Assembly (NCBI RefSeq): GCF_011075055.1 | Contig: NC_058149.1 | Coordinates: forward strand, 6,516,449-6,580,448 | Origin: Mangifera indica | Lineage: Eukaryota; Streptophyta; Magnoliopsida; Sapindales; Anacardiaceae | Direction: 5' to 3' | Length of the DNA: 64,000 nucleotides | In this document: positions 12,448-24,232 of the stretch, one piece after another | Layout of the letters: the number at the start of each line of letters is the position of its first letter | Position numbering within the stretch: the first letter of the stretch is position 1 | The notes under the pieces: model-generated | Databases searched by the model: none | What the model saw: the letters and a program-made list of their open reading frames with translations, nothing else | What the model was told of the DNA's origin: nothing | Position numbers and translations under genes: made by a program

Positions 12448-13306
12448 CTAGACATCATAGGATAGTTATAAGGAGGCACCATGAGTACATCTTCCCTATA
12501 ACACCTGCAATAAGGTACCAACTCGCAGAAGACCTTAGTTTAGATATAGCTTTGGTGTAATGAAATAGAAAGATAGCTTATATGACCAATGTGTCAGATC
12601 TCTATATTTGATCTAGTTCAATCGCCCTATTATATAGATTTAGTTATGGTTTTTAGATACAGATACTTCCATTGAGCTAAGTTAAGTATGCTTATATCAG
12701 ATAAGACTCTGAGAGTGGTCCCTTAGTAACCGAGTGACACATAGTTCGATCCAAGAGTTAAAACATGTACTTTAAATATTCCCTAAAGTATAGTTTAAGC
12801 ATCATCCTTATGGACTCAAAATAATGAAGATTGTATGGGTCGAGATCAAAGACATTTTTGAAAATTTAGTAAAAGCTAACAGAAGAGCCTTTTACTTACT
12901 AGATGTTTTATCACTCATTCCTTTACTTTCATGTGTGCAAGTACATGTGATTGTGAAGGTTGCGAGACAAGTAGAGGTCAAAAGGCTTAGAGTTACAAAG
13001 GCATTTTCGTCATTTCAACTTTTATCAGTTTTTATTCTATAATGGTTTTATCACTCATTCCTATATATTTGATTACATACTATGACTTTTTCAATTTACA
13101 TTTTTTATTAAAGACATCTTTTGTATGTTTTTGACGAATGTTTTTATAAGGGTATTTTAGTTATTTTCTCAAAAATTTAATTAATGGGGTTTTTATTTAG
13201 TTATCGTACAAGTTTTATTATATGTTTTAAATAAATGTATGCCCAAAATAGTACAATCTAGTGATGTCTTCCTCTTGGGGGCAATATTTCTATAAGGGGT
13301 GTTACA
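12448..13306 (+). repeat. Right part of the chromovirus 5' LTR
   Basis: Continues the LTR broken at 1105. The segment begins CTAGACATCATAGG and contains ACCATGAGTACAT, both found in the same order in solo LTR 57754-60174 on the other strand. The end GTGATGTCTTCCTCTTGGGG followed by ..GGGGTGTTACA equals the reverse complement of that solo LTR's start, with mismatches. The word TTTTATCACTCATTCCT occurs twice (near 12906 and 13046). Confidence 0.8.
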
Positions 13307-13309
13307 AGT

Positions 13310-13321
13310 TGATATCAGAGT
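13310..13321 (+). promoter_or_regulatory. Primer-binding site for initiator tRNA-Met, degenerate
   Basis: TGATATCAGAGT lies 3 bp after the LTR end TGTTACA. The usual site is TGGTATCAGAGC, so two bases differ. It fixes the plus orientation. Confidence 0.7.
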
Positions 13322-13693
13322 ATGATTTTAGTACTCAAAAGATGTCCTAAAGTATCTATGTAATCAAACAGAGGAATATAAGTCTCTCACACCATGTTAA
13401 CTGCACTCGTAGTCAATCATTGTAAATAAAGTTTTATTATACCTGTTAAGTTTATATACAAACTCGTAGTTGTGTGTTTTTCAAGAAAAATAAGGCAAAA
13501 CAAAGCTAGCACTAGAAACAACTAGACTAAAAACCCATAGAGGAGTCAGAGTAAGAAAATAGCACTCTAAGTTCCCCAAACAAGTTTAAGTGCTCAAAAT
13601 GTTAGGAACATATTCAAAGAGATGTTCAAGGGGTAGAGAGGAGCTCTAACATAGGCTAGTAAATTGGTTCAATGTTTAATTAATGTGGCTTTT

Positions 13694-14279
13694 TGTAACA
13701 CCCCAGGTCCAATAACCTGGCCCACTGTTAAGATATTGTCCACTTTAGACACACAGTCCATCATGGGTTTGCTTCTGGGCTTTGCAACCCAAAACGCGTC
13801 TTAACAGTTAAAGAGCTCACAGGCTATTTAACCAATTCAATTCTCCCACCACTAACCAATGTGGGATCCAAAGACAGAGCACACACAGACCCAACATCTC
13901 TCCCGTGCTTTGTCGATGTGGGATTCGCCTAGGGGTATCACATACACCCCCCCTTACAGGACTCAGCGTCCTCGCTGAGGTTTGCCCCACCATCGTTCAA
14001 GAGGACACGCGGAGTTGCTCTGATACCATTTGTAACACCCCAGGTCCAATAACCTGGCCCACTGTTAAGATATTGTCCACTTTAGACACACAGTCCATTA
14101 TGGGTTTACTTCTGGGCTTTGCAACCCAAAACGCGTCTTAATAGTTAAGGAGCTCACAGGCTATTTAACCAATTCAATTCTCCCACCACTAACCAATGTG
14201 GGATCCAAAGACAGAGCACACACAGACCCAGCATCTCTCCCGTGCTTTGTCGATGTGGGATTCGCCTAGGGGTATCACA
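13694..14279 (-). mobile_element. TRIM (terminal-repeat retrotransposon in miniature), complete, 586 bp
   Basis: Two 249-bp direct repeats (13694-13942 and 14031-14279), both TGTAACACC...TATCACA, differ at only about five positions. The 88-bp core holds, on the minus strand, a primer site for initiator tRNA-Met (GCTCTGATACCA on plus, 14017-14028, two bases from the LTR) and a purine tract (13943-13956 on plus is pyrimidine-rich) next to the other LTR. The element therefore runs on the minus strand. The target duplication CTTTT is perfect (13689-13693 and 14280-14284). No coding capacity: it must borrow enzymes. The near-identical LTRs make it one of the younger insertions here. Confidence 0.95.
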
Positions 14280-14339
14280 CTTTTACACCAACAATAGTAC
14301 CAACAGCAATACCAACTAAGACTTAACTGTACTATATCA

Positions 14340-15120
14340 TTAACCTATCTAGTATGCTTCAGCCTTGAAATTTTGATAGTGCTAAGCACTTAATTGTATG
14401 TGAGGAATGGCTAGATCTAATAAAGAATGCAATAGCCCTATTCGACATGACAGATTAGAAAATAGTTAGATATCCACTGAATTCTTCAAGTCTAGTGTAT
14501 GGATATGTAGAACCTAGTTTGAAAGATGATAAAGATTTTAAATATGTTTGGGACAAAGTTTAATAAGAGGTTTAAGGTTAAGTATAAAGGAGCAAATATG
14601 ACATGCATCAAAGCTTAAGAGTTCCTCACCTTAACTCAGGGCATGAACTATGTAAATGAGTATTCTAATAAGTTTAATCATGTAACAAGATATGCCTTTA
14701 AGATAACAAATATTAAAATTGGGTAGATAGAGAAATTTGTGTACAGGTTCGATCCAGCCATAGCTCGAGATGTGATAACAAATACATAGTCACCCTAGAC
14801 TTATAATGAGGCCTTGAGCAAGGATTTGAAGGCTAAGATGTTTGTTAAAAGAATGTATAGGCAGACTTAGACCAAATCAACCCTAACACCAACTAGTACA
14901 AATCCCAATGCTAGTACTAATACAACAATCAAGCAATAGTAGTGTCACAATTTAAAAGTGTCCTCTTTTTGAAAGAAATGGAAATAGGTCATTCTAGTCT
15001 AAAAGAAGCAAAAAGGGTTGGAAGAGTAGTAAAAAGCACATGAGACCAAAGATTCCAGTTTATCAAAGGTAGAAAAAAGTGTCTGACTAGGTAAACAATC
15101 TGTTATAGGTGTAATTAGCC
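14340..15120 (+). pseudogene. gag of the chromovirus, broken
   Basis: Readable islands include EEWLDLIKNAIALFD near 14403-14447 (the usual Trp-Leu start of the gag core), VYGYVEPSLKDDKDFKYVWD near 14495-14560, and a Cys-rich zinc-knuckle remnant around 15100-15125. Stops and shifts are frequent. The nested TRIM lies upstream, in the leader or early gag. Confidence 0.6.
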
Positions 15121-17320
15121 CAAACATATGGCTAGTAACTATCTTGGGGCTTCAATTTAAGCCGATCACCAAGAAGGGAAAGCCACTGTTAAAGTGTTCA
15201 CCATCACCCAAAGGCCAGCTGAGGCCAACCAAACTGTAGTTATTAGTCAGATTTCTTACCTTGGTACTCTTTTATACATATTAATTGATTGTGGTGTTAT
15301 TCATTGCTTTATATCCAAAAAATTAGTTAAAAGGTGAAGAGTACAACCAATCAAGATGGTCTAGAGAGTCATTATAAAGTTGCCTAATAGTGGATCGATA
15401 ATAAGTGATAAGATGGTGATGGGACAAATTATAAAGATTCAGGGTAGACAGCTTCTTCTGTTGGACCTGATAATATTTGGGATGTTAGACTTTAATATGA
15501 TTTTGGCTATAGATTTCTTAGGGAGAAATAGAGCTGAGATTAACAATTGGTGTAAGAAAGTTTGGTCTAGCCTTAAGAATAAAGATCAATTTGAGTTTGA
15601 TGAGAGACACATCAAAAACATAATAATTAGTGCCATAAAGAGGAGAAAAATGTTGAGTAAAAGGTATATAGGTTTCTTAGCTCATATGGTGAGTACAGTA
15701 GAGCTAGGCCCAAGTATAGAATAAATGTCGATTGTTCAAGAGTTTTTAGATGTTTTTTTAAAGAGTTACCAGAATTAACTCTTGAGTAAAAGGTAAAGTT
15801 TAGTATAGAACTGGTGTTGAGCACATCACCTATTTTGAAAGCACCCTATAAAAAAGCACCAACCAAGTTATAAGAACTAAAGAAATAGCTCCAGGAATTA
15901 CTTGAAAATGGATTCATCAAACTGAGTCATTCTTTTTCAAGAGCATCCATCATGTTTGCTAAAAGAAAATGGGTCTATAAGGATGTGCATAAAGTACAAA
16001 GAGTTAAATAAGGTAACAATAAAGAACAAGTACCCATTGCCAAAATAGATAATTTATTTGACCAATTAAGAGAATAAATGGTGTTCGATAAGATAGATCT
16101 GAGACCAAGCTACCATCAAATGAGGGTGGTTAAGCAAGATATACCCAAAACAACTTTTCAGATATGGTATGACCATTATGGTTTATAGTGATGTCATTCA
16201 GATTAATAAATGCCCTACAATATTCATGGATTGGATGAATTGAGTATTCTATGACTACTTGGATAAATTCATAGTGGTCTTCATAAATGACATTTTAGTA
16301 TACTCTAAGAGTCATGAAAAGTATGAGCAACATTTAAGGTTTACCTTGCAGAGGTTAAAGGAGAAACAACTACATGCCAAGTTCATGAAGTGTGAATTTT
16401 TGCTTGATAAAGTAACTTTCTTAGGGCATGTAGTCTTAACAAAGGGTATATCTATTGATCCAAACAAGATTGAGGTAATGTTAGACTAGTAGTTACTAAA
16501 CATTGTTAAAGAGGTTCGCAGTTTCCTAGGTTTAGCAGGCTATTACAAAAGGTTTGTTGAAAGGTTTGCTAAAAAGGTTTGCCAAGGTAGCAAGACCTCT
16601 CATAACTCCTACTTAAAAAGGAAACTCAGTTCCAATGGTTAGATTCATATAAGAAGAGTTTCCAAAAGTTGAAAAAGAGATTGATTTCTACTCCAGTAAT
16701 AGCCCTACCAAAGGATGTGGTTGAGTATGATTTGTTCACCAATGCATCTCACGGTGGTTTAGTAAAAGTATTAATATAGCGAGACAAGGTAATAACATAT
16801 GTCTCGAAACAGTTAAAGGACTTCGAGACCAGATACCTCACTCATGATTTAAAGCTAGTAGCAATAGTATTTGTCTTTAAGATTTGGAAGCACTACTTGT
16901 ATGGGATAAGATGCAACATTTACATTAATCACAAAAGCCTTAAGTATTTCTTCACTTAGAAGAAGCTAAATATGAGATAAAGGAGATGAATCTTGTTGAT
17001 GAAAGATTACGACTATGATATTAAGTATCATTTGGGCAAAGCCAATGAAGTTATCGATGACCTTAATAGAAAGGTGTTCTTGTTATAGTTTATGGTTCAG
17101 ATAGAAATTCAAACAGATCTAGATCAGAAGAAGATTGAGTTGATAAGTAAGGCTCTAACCAGATTAGAGATCAAATCTATGTTGGTAAAGGAGAATAAGG
17201 TAACACAATTGCTAGATGATTGGTGTAGGTAAAGAGTTTAGATTATTCAAGATGGCCTCGAGTCAGTTTTTTAGATAGTTAATGGTGTCCCAAGTTTAGG
17301 GATAAAGTCAGATTTTTAAC
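15121..17320 (+). pseudogene. pol of the chromovirus: protease, reverse transcriptase, RNase H; no integrase
   Basis: The protease remnant reads LLYILIDCGVIHCFISKKL (15268-15324), with the active-site Asp kept. A 114-codon open stretch follows (15380-15724, GMLDFNMILAIDFLGRNRAEI). Reverse transcriptase blocks start at about 15740 (DVFLKELPEL), go through FDKIDLRPSYHQMRV at 16084-16130, and reach VVFINDILVYSKSHEKYEQHL at 16273-16335. The catalytic pair there reads Asn-Asp instead of Asp-Asp. RNase H follows (FTNASHGGLVKVL near 16735; HYLYGIRCNIYINHKSLKYF). Similarity ends near 17320 and no integrase follows. Confidence 0.75.
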
Positions 17321-18420
17321 AAAAAAATGTCGTTACTTTAAAAAATGAAAATTTTTCTATTTTTTGTACCTACCTTTAGATTGACCCAACCGGGGCCTAC
17401 ACATCCTACCCAGTGGAATTTTTCCAGATTTTCACAATTTGGGCTTTTCCAATGATTCGACCACAAAAACATGGATACGACATAATCTAATGTATATTTC
17501 ATTTAAAATAACCAGTCCTTTAATTAAGTTAAAAACAAAACAACAACATGAATAAAAAAATAATGAATTAACAAAGAACATCGCAATGTAAAGGATATTT
17601 TATTGCCAAGGGATCAAATATTCAAACAAAATAAGAGTATAAACATTTAGATTTATGCCTACTTGAATTAGAATGAGTTTGACATAAGATTTCTATGAAT
17701 AAAAGTATGAATTTGATTTTTTTTAAAACGTAGGTAGATGAATACAACAAAAGGGGGTTTTGGTTCTTAAACTAGAAAATAAGGATAAAACGGGTATTAA
17801 ATAGGAATTTTGATTAAAGTTATATGATGACAAAAAGGGGTTAAAATTGTATATTGGATTAAAAATAGCTAAAATAAATAATTTTCCAAAAATTTGATTT
17901 TTGAAAAAAAAAATTTACAACTACATTGTCATAAAATTACAAATATTTTAAGAATCTTGTCATTTAAGTTAATTTCATTTGCCATTTAAAATTGAAATTT
18001 TAAGTATATGAGTATTCTATTATAAACTTCATAGTACTGATCTTATCCATTATAATAAAATTATGTGTACTCAGGTTTGAATATCTGATTGGATATTCAT
18101 ATGATTAAGTGATTTTAATTTAAAAATAAAGTAACATTCAATCAGATAATGATATATTATTTCAAAATCTAATTAGATACTTAAAATCGGATATACATAA
18201 CATTGCTCTAATCTTAACAAGTTTTTTTTTTCATTTTTTTTTTTTGTTAAATCTTTATGGATTTTCAATATGTTTAGGCAAGAGAAGCTACTTTTTTTTC
18301 TCACTTAAATTGAGGCATTAATTATTAACCACGAATTTATTATAATTCACTGAACTTAAAAAACAAAAACCATATTGAATTTATATAAAATATGTAAATT
18401 AATACATCATACTACATTGC
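17321..18420. other. Intergenic, AT-rich, no gene seen
   Basis: No open frame of note and no match to the families recognised elsewhere in the window. 17340-17480 is less AT-rich and may be a repeat fragment. 18219-18245 and 18289-18300 are T homopolymer-rich. Confidence 0.5.
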
Positions 18421-18428
18421 ATTGAGGT

Positions 18429-19729
18429 TAGACATGATAGCGTGTCGTGTTAGGCTAACTTCAACATGACCCACCATGCTTGTAGGACATGTCTGGCCTA
18501 GACCTGTATAGTAGGTCTTTCGTGTTGAGTTCGCTCGCATAAAAGTTAAGGCCCTTGGCATGACCTTTTATAGGTAGGGTCGTGTTGTGTTCGACCTGTT
18601 AGGCCTTATCGTAAGTCGACCCAGTAATTTATATTAAAAATTAATTTAAAAAATAATTATTAAACTTTACTAATTTATATTTTTTTTCAAATTAACACAA
18701 CTGAGATTGTAAATGGTAGGTTGATCTTTCAAATCACATTTTATATATATTTTTAAATAATGTAAAATCATTTTCTATTACTTATTGACGTATTCTAATT
18801 AAAGAAAACTCTTCATTTTATAGATAATGTTGTGTTACGACTTATTTCTCTAACCACGTCTTCTTGGTTTACTTGACACTTACGCTAGAACAACTATTGT
18901 TCATATGCTCTACCAACAGGAAGAATTAAGTAACTCGTGTGCATGGTCATCAAACAGTGTCTCTTCTCCTATTTTTGTTTTATCTATTATTTCCATCATT
19001 TCTTTAATGTCTAGTAAATTAGTTTCTATTTTATTTTTCTAATTTTGTTAATTATTATTTTTCTTTAAAATATTTTGGTAATAAAAAAATTAAAATATAT
19101 TCTAAATGAAAAATGTATTCAAACGTGACATCACTGATAAAATAAAGAATTTTTTTTAATTAGAATAGAATAATTAGTAATAGAAAATGATTTTACTTTA
19201 TTTGAAAATATAAACAAAATATGATTTGGAGGATCAATATATCATGTATGATTATCAGTTGTATTAATTTAAAAGTAAATATAAATTAGTAAATTTTAAT
19301 AACTATTATTTTTTAAATTATTATATTAATAAAAAACTAAACACAAAATATAATTGAAAAATTACAAAATTTCTAAATAAACAGAAACTAAATTGCTAGA
19401 GTTAAACAAAATTAAAATTTGATCAAAATTTAAGAGAGTTTGAGATTGAAATTGAATGAAGAAAATGTAGAGAGAGATTAAAAAATTAGGTTTTGCATGT
19501 GTGTGATTTAGAGAGTGGGGGAAGGGGGGTTTATATAAAAAAGAAAAATTTAAAAATTTAAAAAGGATAATAGTTATGGCCTTGACTGGTAGTCGTTGAC
19601 CTTGGTCTAACAACTTTTAAAAGGATAGAAGTCGTCCTGCACCCATGGCACAACTCCGTTACAATAGTGGATTGTGCTCGCCATTGCCAAGATAAGAAGA
19701 AGAGCCCTAGGCGAGTTTTGTCATGTCTA
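18429..19729. mobile_element. Non-autonomous hAT-like DNA element with an internal long inverted repeat, 1301 bp
   Basis: The flanking 8-bp direct repeat is perfect: ATTGAGGT at 18421-18428 and 19730-19737. The element starts TAGACATGATAGCG and ends as the inverse of TAGACATGACAAAA, giving 9-10 bp terminal inverted repeats. An 8-bp target duplication with short inverted repeats is the mark of the hAT superfamily. The left 200 bp is rich in GTCGTGTTAGG/GACCTGTTAGGCC-type words, like subterminal transposase-binding repeats. Inside, 18631-18835 and 19129-19336 are inverted copies of each other. No transposase is encoded, so it depended on an active hAT copy. Confidence 0.85.
18631..19336. repeat. 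Long imperfect inverted repeat, arms about 205 bp, loop about 295 bp
   Basis: The arms are 18631-18835 and 19129-19336. The reverse complement of the right arm gives the same series of words as the left arm: AATTTAAAAAATAAT, TTTACTAATTTATATTT, AAATTAA.ACAACTGA, GTAAAATCATTTTCTATTAC, TCTAATTAAA. Identity is roughly 75-80% by eye. The central loop has no recognised feature. If transcribed, it would form a long hairpin RNA. Confidence 0.8.
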
Positions 19730-19737
19730 ATTGAGGT

Positions 19738-20300
19738 TTTTCACATTTATAAATAAAGAAAAATAATATTATACATATCTACTTTAAATACACAAATGTG
19801 TCTACATTTATATATATCATTATGTGATTGATAAGTAAAATAATATCCAATTACATTATGATACATATAAGTGTGTAGCAATTTATATAATCAAAATGAG
19901 TACATATAGTTTTATTAACTAAAAAAAAATTATTTATATACTAATAATAATACAAGTATAATTACATATTTTATGTTTGTATCATACCTCTATATATTTA
20001 TTTTTTGAAAAAATACATCACTATTTTGAAAACTTAGGGTATTCAAAATGAAAAAGTGCATGTTAATTTATATATTATTTATATATTTTTTAATATATAA
20101 ATAATATATTATTATATAATTAAATAATTTTGAATATGTGTAAATAATGTTTATATGATTAAAATTAGCAAAAGCATAATTTAAACAAATTTACCCCTAA
20201 TTTTGAGGTTTAAACGAAAATACTCATACTTTAAAGGATTTAAACAAAAATACTCTAAATATCCAATAAAATACCAAAATTACTCTTTCTTTATTCTATG
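19738..20300. other. AT-rich intergenic stretch with a palindrome near 20065-20120
   Basis: No gene. Around 20070-20112 TATATTATTTATATATT faces AATATATAAATAATATATTA, a near-perfect hairpin. 20180-20300 has repeated GTTTAAAC.AAATACTC words that recur at 20360-20430. They may belong to the end of the neighbouring Mutator-like element. Confidence 0.45.
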
Positions 20301-20325
20301 TTTAGGGAAATTAATTAAATTACCC
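20301..20325 (+). repeat. Putative left terminal inverted repeat of the Mutator-like element
   Basis: TTTAGGGAAATTAATTAAAT then TACCC. The reverse complement of 38036-38061 reads TTTAGGAAAATTAATTAAAA then TTACCC: one substitution plus one or two single-base differences or gaps. The two are 17.7 kb apart and face each other around the transposase/Ulp1 pair. AT-rich sequence makes a chance match possible. Confidence 0.5.
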
Positions 20326-21121
20326 TTTTTTTAAGGTTAGTAAAAAATTTACCTCAAATTTTGGGGTTTAAACAAAATACCTATATTTTAAAGAATCTAA
20401 AAAAAAATGCCCCAAAAAAATCAAAACTATTCTTCCTCTATGTCTATATAAATCATATCTCTTCCTTTATCTTCAACATATACGATTTTACTCATTATCT
20501 GAAAGAGATTTCTAAAGAGAGAAAGAAATTCGTGATCGATATTTCGAGCGAGAAGAAAAAAGTTCGTGATATCGAGATATTTATACCTACTATAACTTTA
20601 ATCATTATTATTTTATTAATAATATAATTATATGTGATGTTTTATATAATAAATTAGAGTTGTGTGTAAAAAAAATTAATAAAAATTATTGGGGGTATTT
20701 TGTAATTATTAAAGTAGTATGGAGTGATATGATATTTTACAATAAATGATGCTAGAGGATTAGATTAGATAATATTTGAGGGTAAAATGATATAATACAA
20801 AGAAAAATATTAGGATATATTAAATAATATTTGAAGGTAAAATGATATTTTATAATATAGGGGTAAAGTGATATTTTCACGAATTAGTATCACACTAATT
20901 AAAGTATATTAATAGTCACAATATGTAATCAAATTATGGAATAGGTATAATTGTACAATAGAAATAAAATCACGAAATTTAAACTTAATAATAAAATAAT
21001 GTACCACAAATCTGAGAATAGTATATTCAGTCATATTATTTATGTTGATTATATATTTTATTGTAGAAATAATATAAATGGTTAGATATGTTTTAATTAG
21101 ATATAGGGGAAATGGATAGAA

Positions 21122-23510
21122 ATGGATGACAATGTAATAAAATATGTTAGAGGTAACAGAAAATTGATTAAAATTCTAGAACACACGACATTCGAGGGAT
21201 TAATTAAAATGGTGAGTGACAAGTATAACATAGATCGAAGGATATTTATCATTTAGATAAACATGAAACCAAAACATCTTGACAACGACATCCCTATTGA
21301 AATTTCGAATGATGAAGATGTTAAAGTTCTTATTGGTCTATCTAACATTTTTAAAGAACGTGTTCCAGTTTTTATAACAATTACAGTTAATGATGATAGT
21401 TATGAGGTTCAACAAGCCAGTGAGAGTTTACAAGGCAATGAGCTAAGTAATTATCTAAAAGATTAAGAGATTGGTTTAGAAAAGATTTAAAATATCCAGA
21501 CCAATCTGAAATAAAATTTTTTTAAGGAAGACTTATAACCTTAAATGATGTAGATGTTGATATATTGTATACTATAGAAGATTTTTTTTTGTGATAACAA
21601 AAGAAAATTTTCCAAATTGGAGTGAATTTGATAGGAAAGTTATGCATGATATTCCTATCCAGGAATTAGAGGTCGAAGATAAGCCGAAGGTTAATGAAAA
21701 TGTTGGAGGTACAAATAGTTTTTCGTAAACAAATCCTAATGGTGGGAATGTTCGTATTGATGCATTTCATTAGTTACCACATTTTCCTGATCAGTCATCT
21801 ATATCTAGAAGCTCAGAAGTGCAAAGAGATAGTGATTCTCCAAAAATTGGTATATTATTTCCAAGTGAAAAACATGTCATTGATACGATAAGTCGAGATG
21901 CTTTTGAGAAAGGTAGTTAAATGTCATTAAAGTGCACAAGTCAGACACACTCAAAGGGATGGTTAAATGTATTAATGAGGAATATAAGTGGTGTACATGG
22001 GCAATTAGGGTGGGAGAAAGTGACAGTCTCGAATTACATCACTTGGATAGCCAACACACATGTTATAGAGATAAGATATTATCTCATCATAGACAAGTGG
22101 GGGCCTAAGCTTTAGGACAAATTTTGAAGACTAAATTTATATTAGTTGATCGTGTTTATCGACTAAAAGAGATCATTGTTGACATCGTTGATCGATACAA
22201 AATTGATATATCATATGCATAAGCATGGTAAGTGAGAAATTGGTCACTTCAATCATTGAGAGTTATACCAAAAGAGTCGTTTATATTGCTACAAGAGTAT
22301 TGCTATAATTTAGTACGTTATAATATGAGAACTGTGACACATACACTAACAGATGAACATGAACGATTTAAATATTTTTACATAGTATTGGGCTATAGTA
22401 TCCATGCATTTCAACAACATATTCAACCAGTCATTTGTACTGACATTGTCTTCATAAAGGGTAGATATCTAAGTCAATTATTTATCGTTGTTACATTGGA
22501 ATGTAATAATTAGTATACCCATTTGCTTTTGGCATTGGCCCCAGAGAAGATCATGACATATGATATTGGTTTTTAACAAAGTTGAAGGATTGTTTTGGTG
22601 AGGTATCTCATTTAGCCATGATTTTAGATCGATATGTCTGTACATTATTCCCCGGTGTGTACCATGGTTATTGTTGTCATCACCTCCACTGTAACAAGTG
22701 ATTCAAGTATAAGAAGAATGTAAAAGTTATGTGGATGTATTGGAAAACAGCTAAGGTGTACACGGAGTATGGATTTCGAAAAAGATAATGAAGTTATTAT
22801 CCTGTATACACCCTGATACAGTATTATACTTGTGTGAGGTGGGTTTCGATCGATGGGCAAGAGCATATTTCCTAAGGCATAGGTATAATATAATGACTAA
22901 TATCGCTGAGTCATTTAATGCACTTGTCAAACACGTTTGAGATTTACCTATTACTATGCTTATCGAGTACATTAGAGGTACATTACAAAATGGTTTTATG
23001 AAAAAGGAGAAATCATGTAAGTAAATATATATTAAATATTATAAATGTGTGTATATAAACTTATACTTAATTACTCACTATATTTGTTTGTATTTATATG
23101 ATTTGGAGATGTTTGCACTAGCCCGATACTCTGGCCGAATTTAAAGAGCGAGCATATACATGTAGAAATTTTCAACTATCACAAATTCTTTGTATGCATG
23201 CCATTGCAGTGGCTAAATATATGAAGATGACTACCAACATCGCCTTTTATTGTAGAGTTTATGTAGAGACCGTCAATCCATTAGGAGATCAATCAGATTG
23301 GATCCATCCAAAGGATACAACTGTTATCCATCCACCTTTTGTCTATCATCATTGCGCGGGACATCCGACAAACGAAAACAAACATCTTTCACAAAGAGAG
23401 ATTGTTGAACAACTTATTTGTAAACGATGTCACAGACCTGGAAATACTAGACAAAATTGCAAGAGTCCTATTCTGATACTTAGTTCCATACCATTAAGTT
23501 TAGGAGTAAA
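21122..23510 (+). pseudogene. MuDR-family (MURA) transposase, broken
   Basis: Cut-and-paste transposase remnant. 21122-21466 is the N-terminal MuDR domain (YVRGNRKLIKILEHTTFEGL; KPKHLDNDIPIEISNDEDVK) in one frame, interrupted by one TAG at 21254. Next come a DNA-binding block (LFPSEKHVIDTISRDAFEKGS, 21860-21920; RYYLIIDKWGPKL, ending 22115) and the catalytic core (QQHIQPVICTDIVFIKGRYL, 22411-22475; LDRYVCTLFPGVYHGYCCHHL, 22626-22690). At the C-terminus, 23194-23510, the zinc knuckle reads CKRCHRPGNTRQNC, with Asn where His is expected. Roughly ten stops or shifts separate the blocks. Its partner gene lies opposite on the minus strand. Confidence 0.8.
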
Positions 23511-24222
23511 AAGAAAGATGAAAGATAACTACACTTGTAATTGTGTTTGTTCATTAAAAGTTGTGATTATACTTGTTACTTTAAATATAAATTTTGTCAT
23601 TGTAATATATTTTAATATAAAAGTTGTGATTGTAGTTGTTACTTCATATATAAAGTTTGTGATTGTAATATATTATCTTTGAAACTTGTGATTGTAATAA
23701 TTAATATATCTATAAGATTTCGGCTTATAATCGCTATATATGTTAATGTTGATTTCATATATCCATTATTAGTCATTTTTTCTTCACTATACCTATGTTT
23801 ATAGTAATTACATAAATGACAAACACATGTAAATGAACCAACATAAATGAGATATAAATATATGAATAAATAAACACATATACATATACAAATGAGATAT
23901 ATTATAATACTCAATCAATATCCTAAAAATATAGTTCTGTGCCTAAACGCATGCGTAGGCGTAATGAGTCCTCCCCCTTAAAAGATAACAATCAACTAAG
24001 TGTTAAACACTTGATGTATCGTAGCATGAACACACCATAATCACCTGATAGGGGCGTCTACTGCAATATATCCATCACCCTATGCAATGCAAATAGATCA
24101 TCCCGAGGAGTCCAACCCATGTGAGACCAAAATGATATCATAGTTAGCAAATGTGGTATCATCGATGTATACCCTAACATCTTCTAACTAAATAGCTTTG
24201 GGTGAGTAGTAAAACTTTGTAA
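23342..24222. repeat. 881-bp tandem duplication, copy 1
   Basis: Covers the C-terminus of the transposase remnant and the 3' end of the Ulp1-like gene. It is separated from copy 2 by the 10-bp filler CTAAACATCT (24223-24232). Comparing line by line I find one difference, G at 24056 versus A at 24947, which is a CpG to CpA transition. Both copies start TCTATCATCATTGCGCGGG and end AAAACTTTGTAA. Confidence 0.95.
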
Positions 24223-24232
24223 CTAAACATCT

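Larger units (their letters stand above)
12443..17320 (+). mobile_element. Rest of the chromovirus (Del/Tekay-like Ty3-gypsy): LTR end, gag and pol up to RNase H
   Basis: After the nested Athila element the LTR resumes at 12448 and ends GGGGTGTTACA at 13306. A degenerate initiator-tRNA-Met primer site follows (TGATATCAGAGT, 13310-13321). Gag and pol remnants run in plus orientation to about 17300 and stop after RNase H. No integrase, chromodomain or 3' LTR is seen, so the right end is truncated. The LTR segment 12448-13306 matches the minus strand of solo LTR 57754-60174, for example the block CACTCATTCC.TTACTTTCAT near 12910. A TRIM is nested at 13694-14279. Confidence 0.8.

Noticed and set aside
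14017..14028. Possible tRNA gene because of the GCTCTGATACCA word (also at 48205-48216)
   Set aside because: Only the 3' tail complement of initiator tRNA-Met is present, next to an LTR. There are no tRNA arms.
13905..14141. 78-codon open frame across the TRIM
   Set aside because: It runs from one LTR through the primer site into the other LTR, opposite to the element. No family pattern.
13694..14279. Cassandra-type element with a 5S rRNA segment
   Set aside because: The LTR lacks the 5S rRNA internal promoter sequence.
20361..20627. 88-codon Lys/Ile/Asn-rich open frame left of the transposase
   Set aside because: Composition follows the AT-rich background and it has no known domain. It starts inside repeated GTTTAAAC-type terminal sequence.
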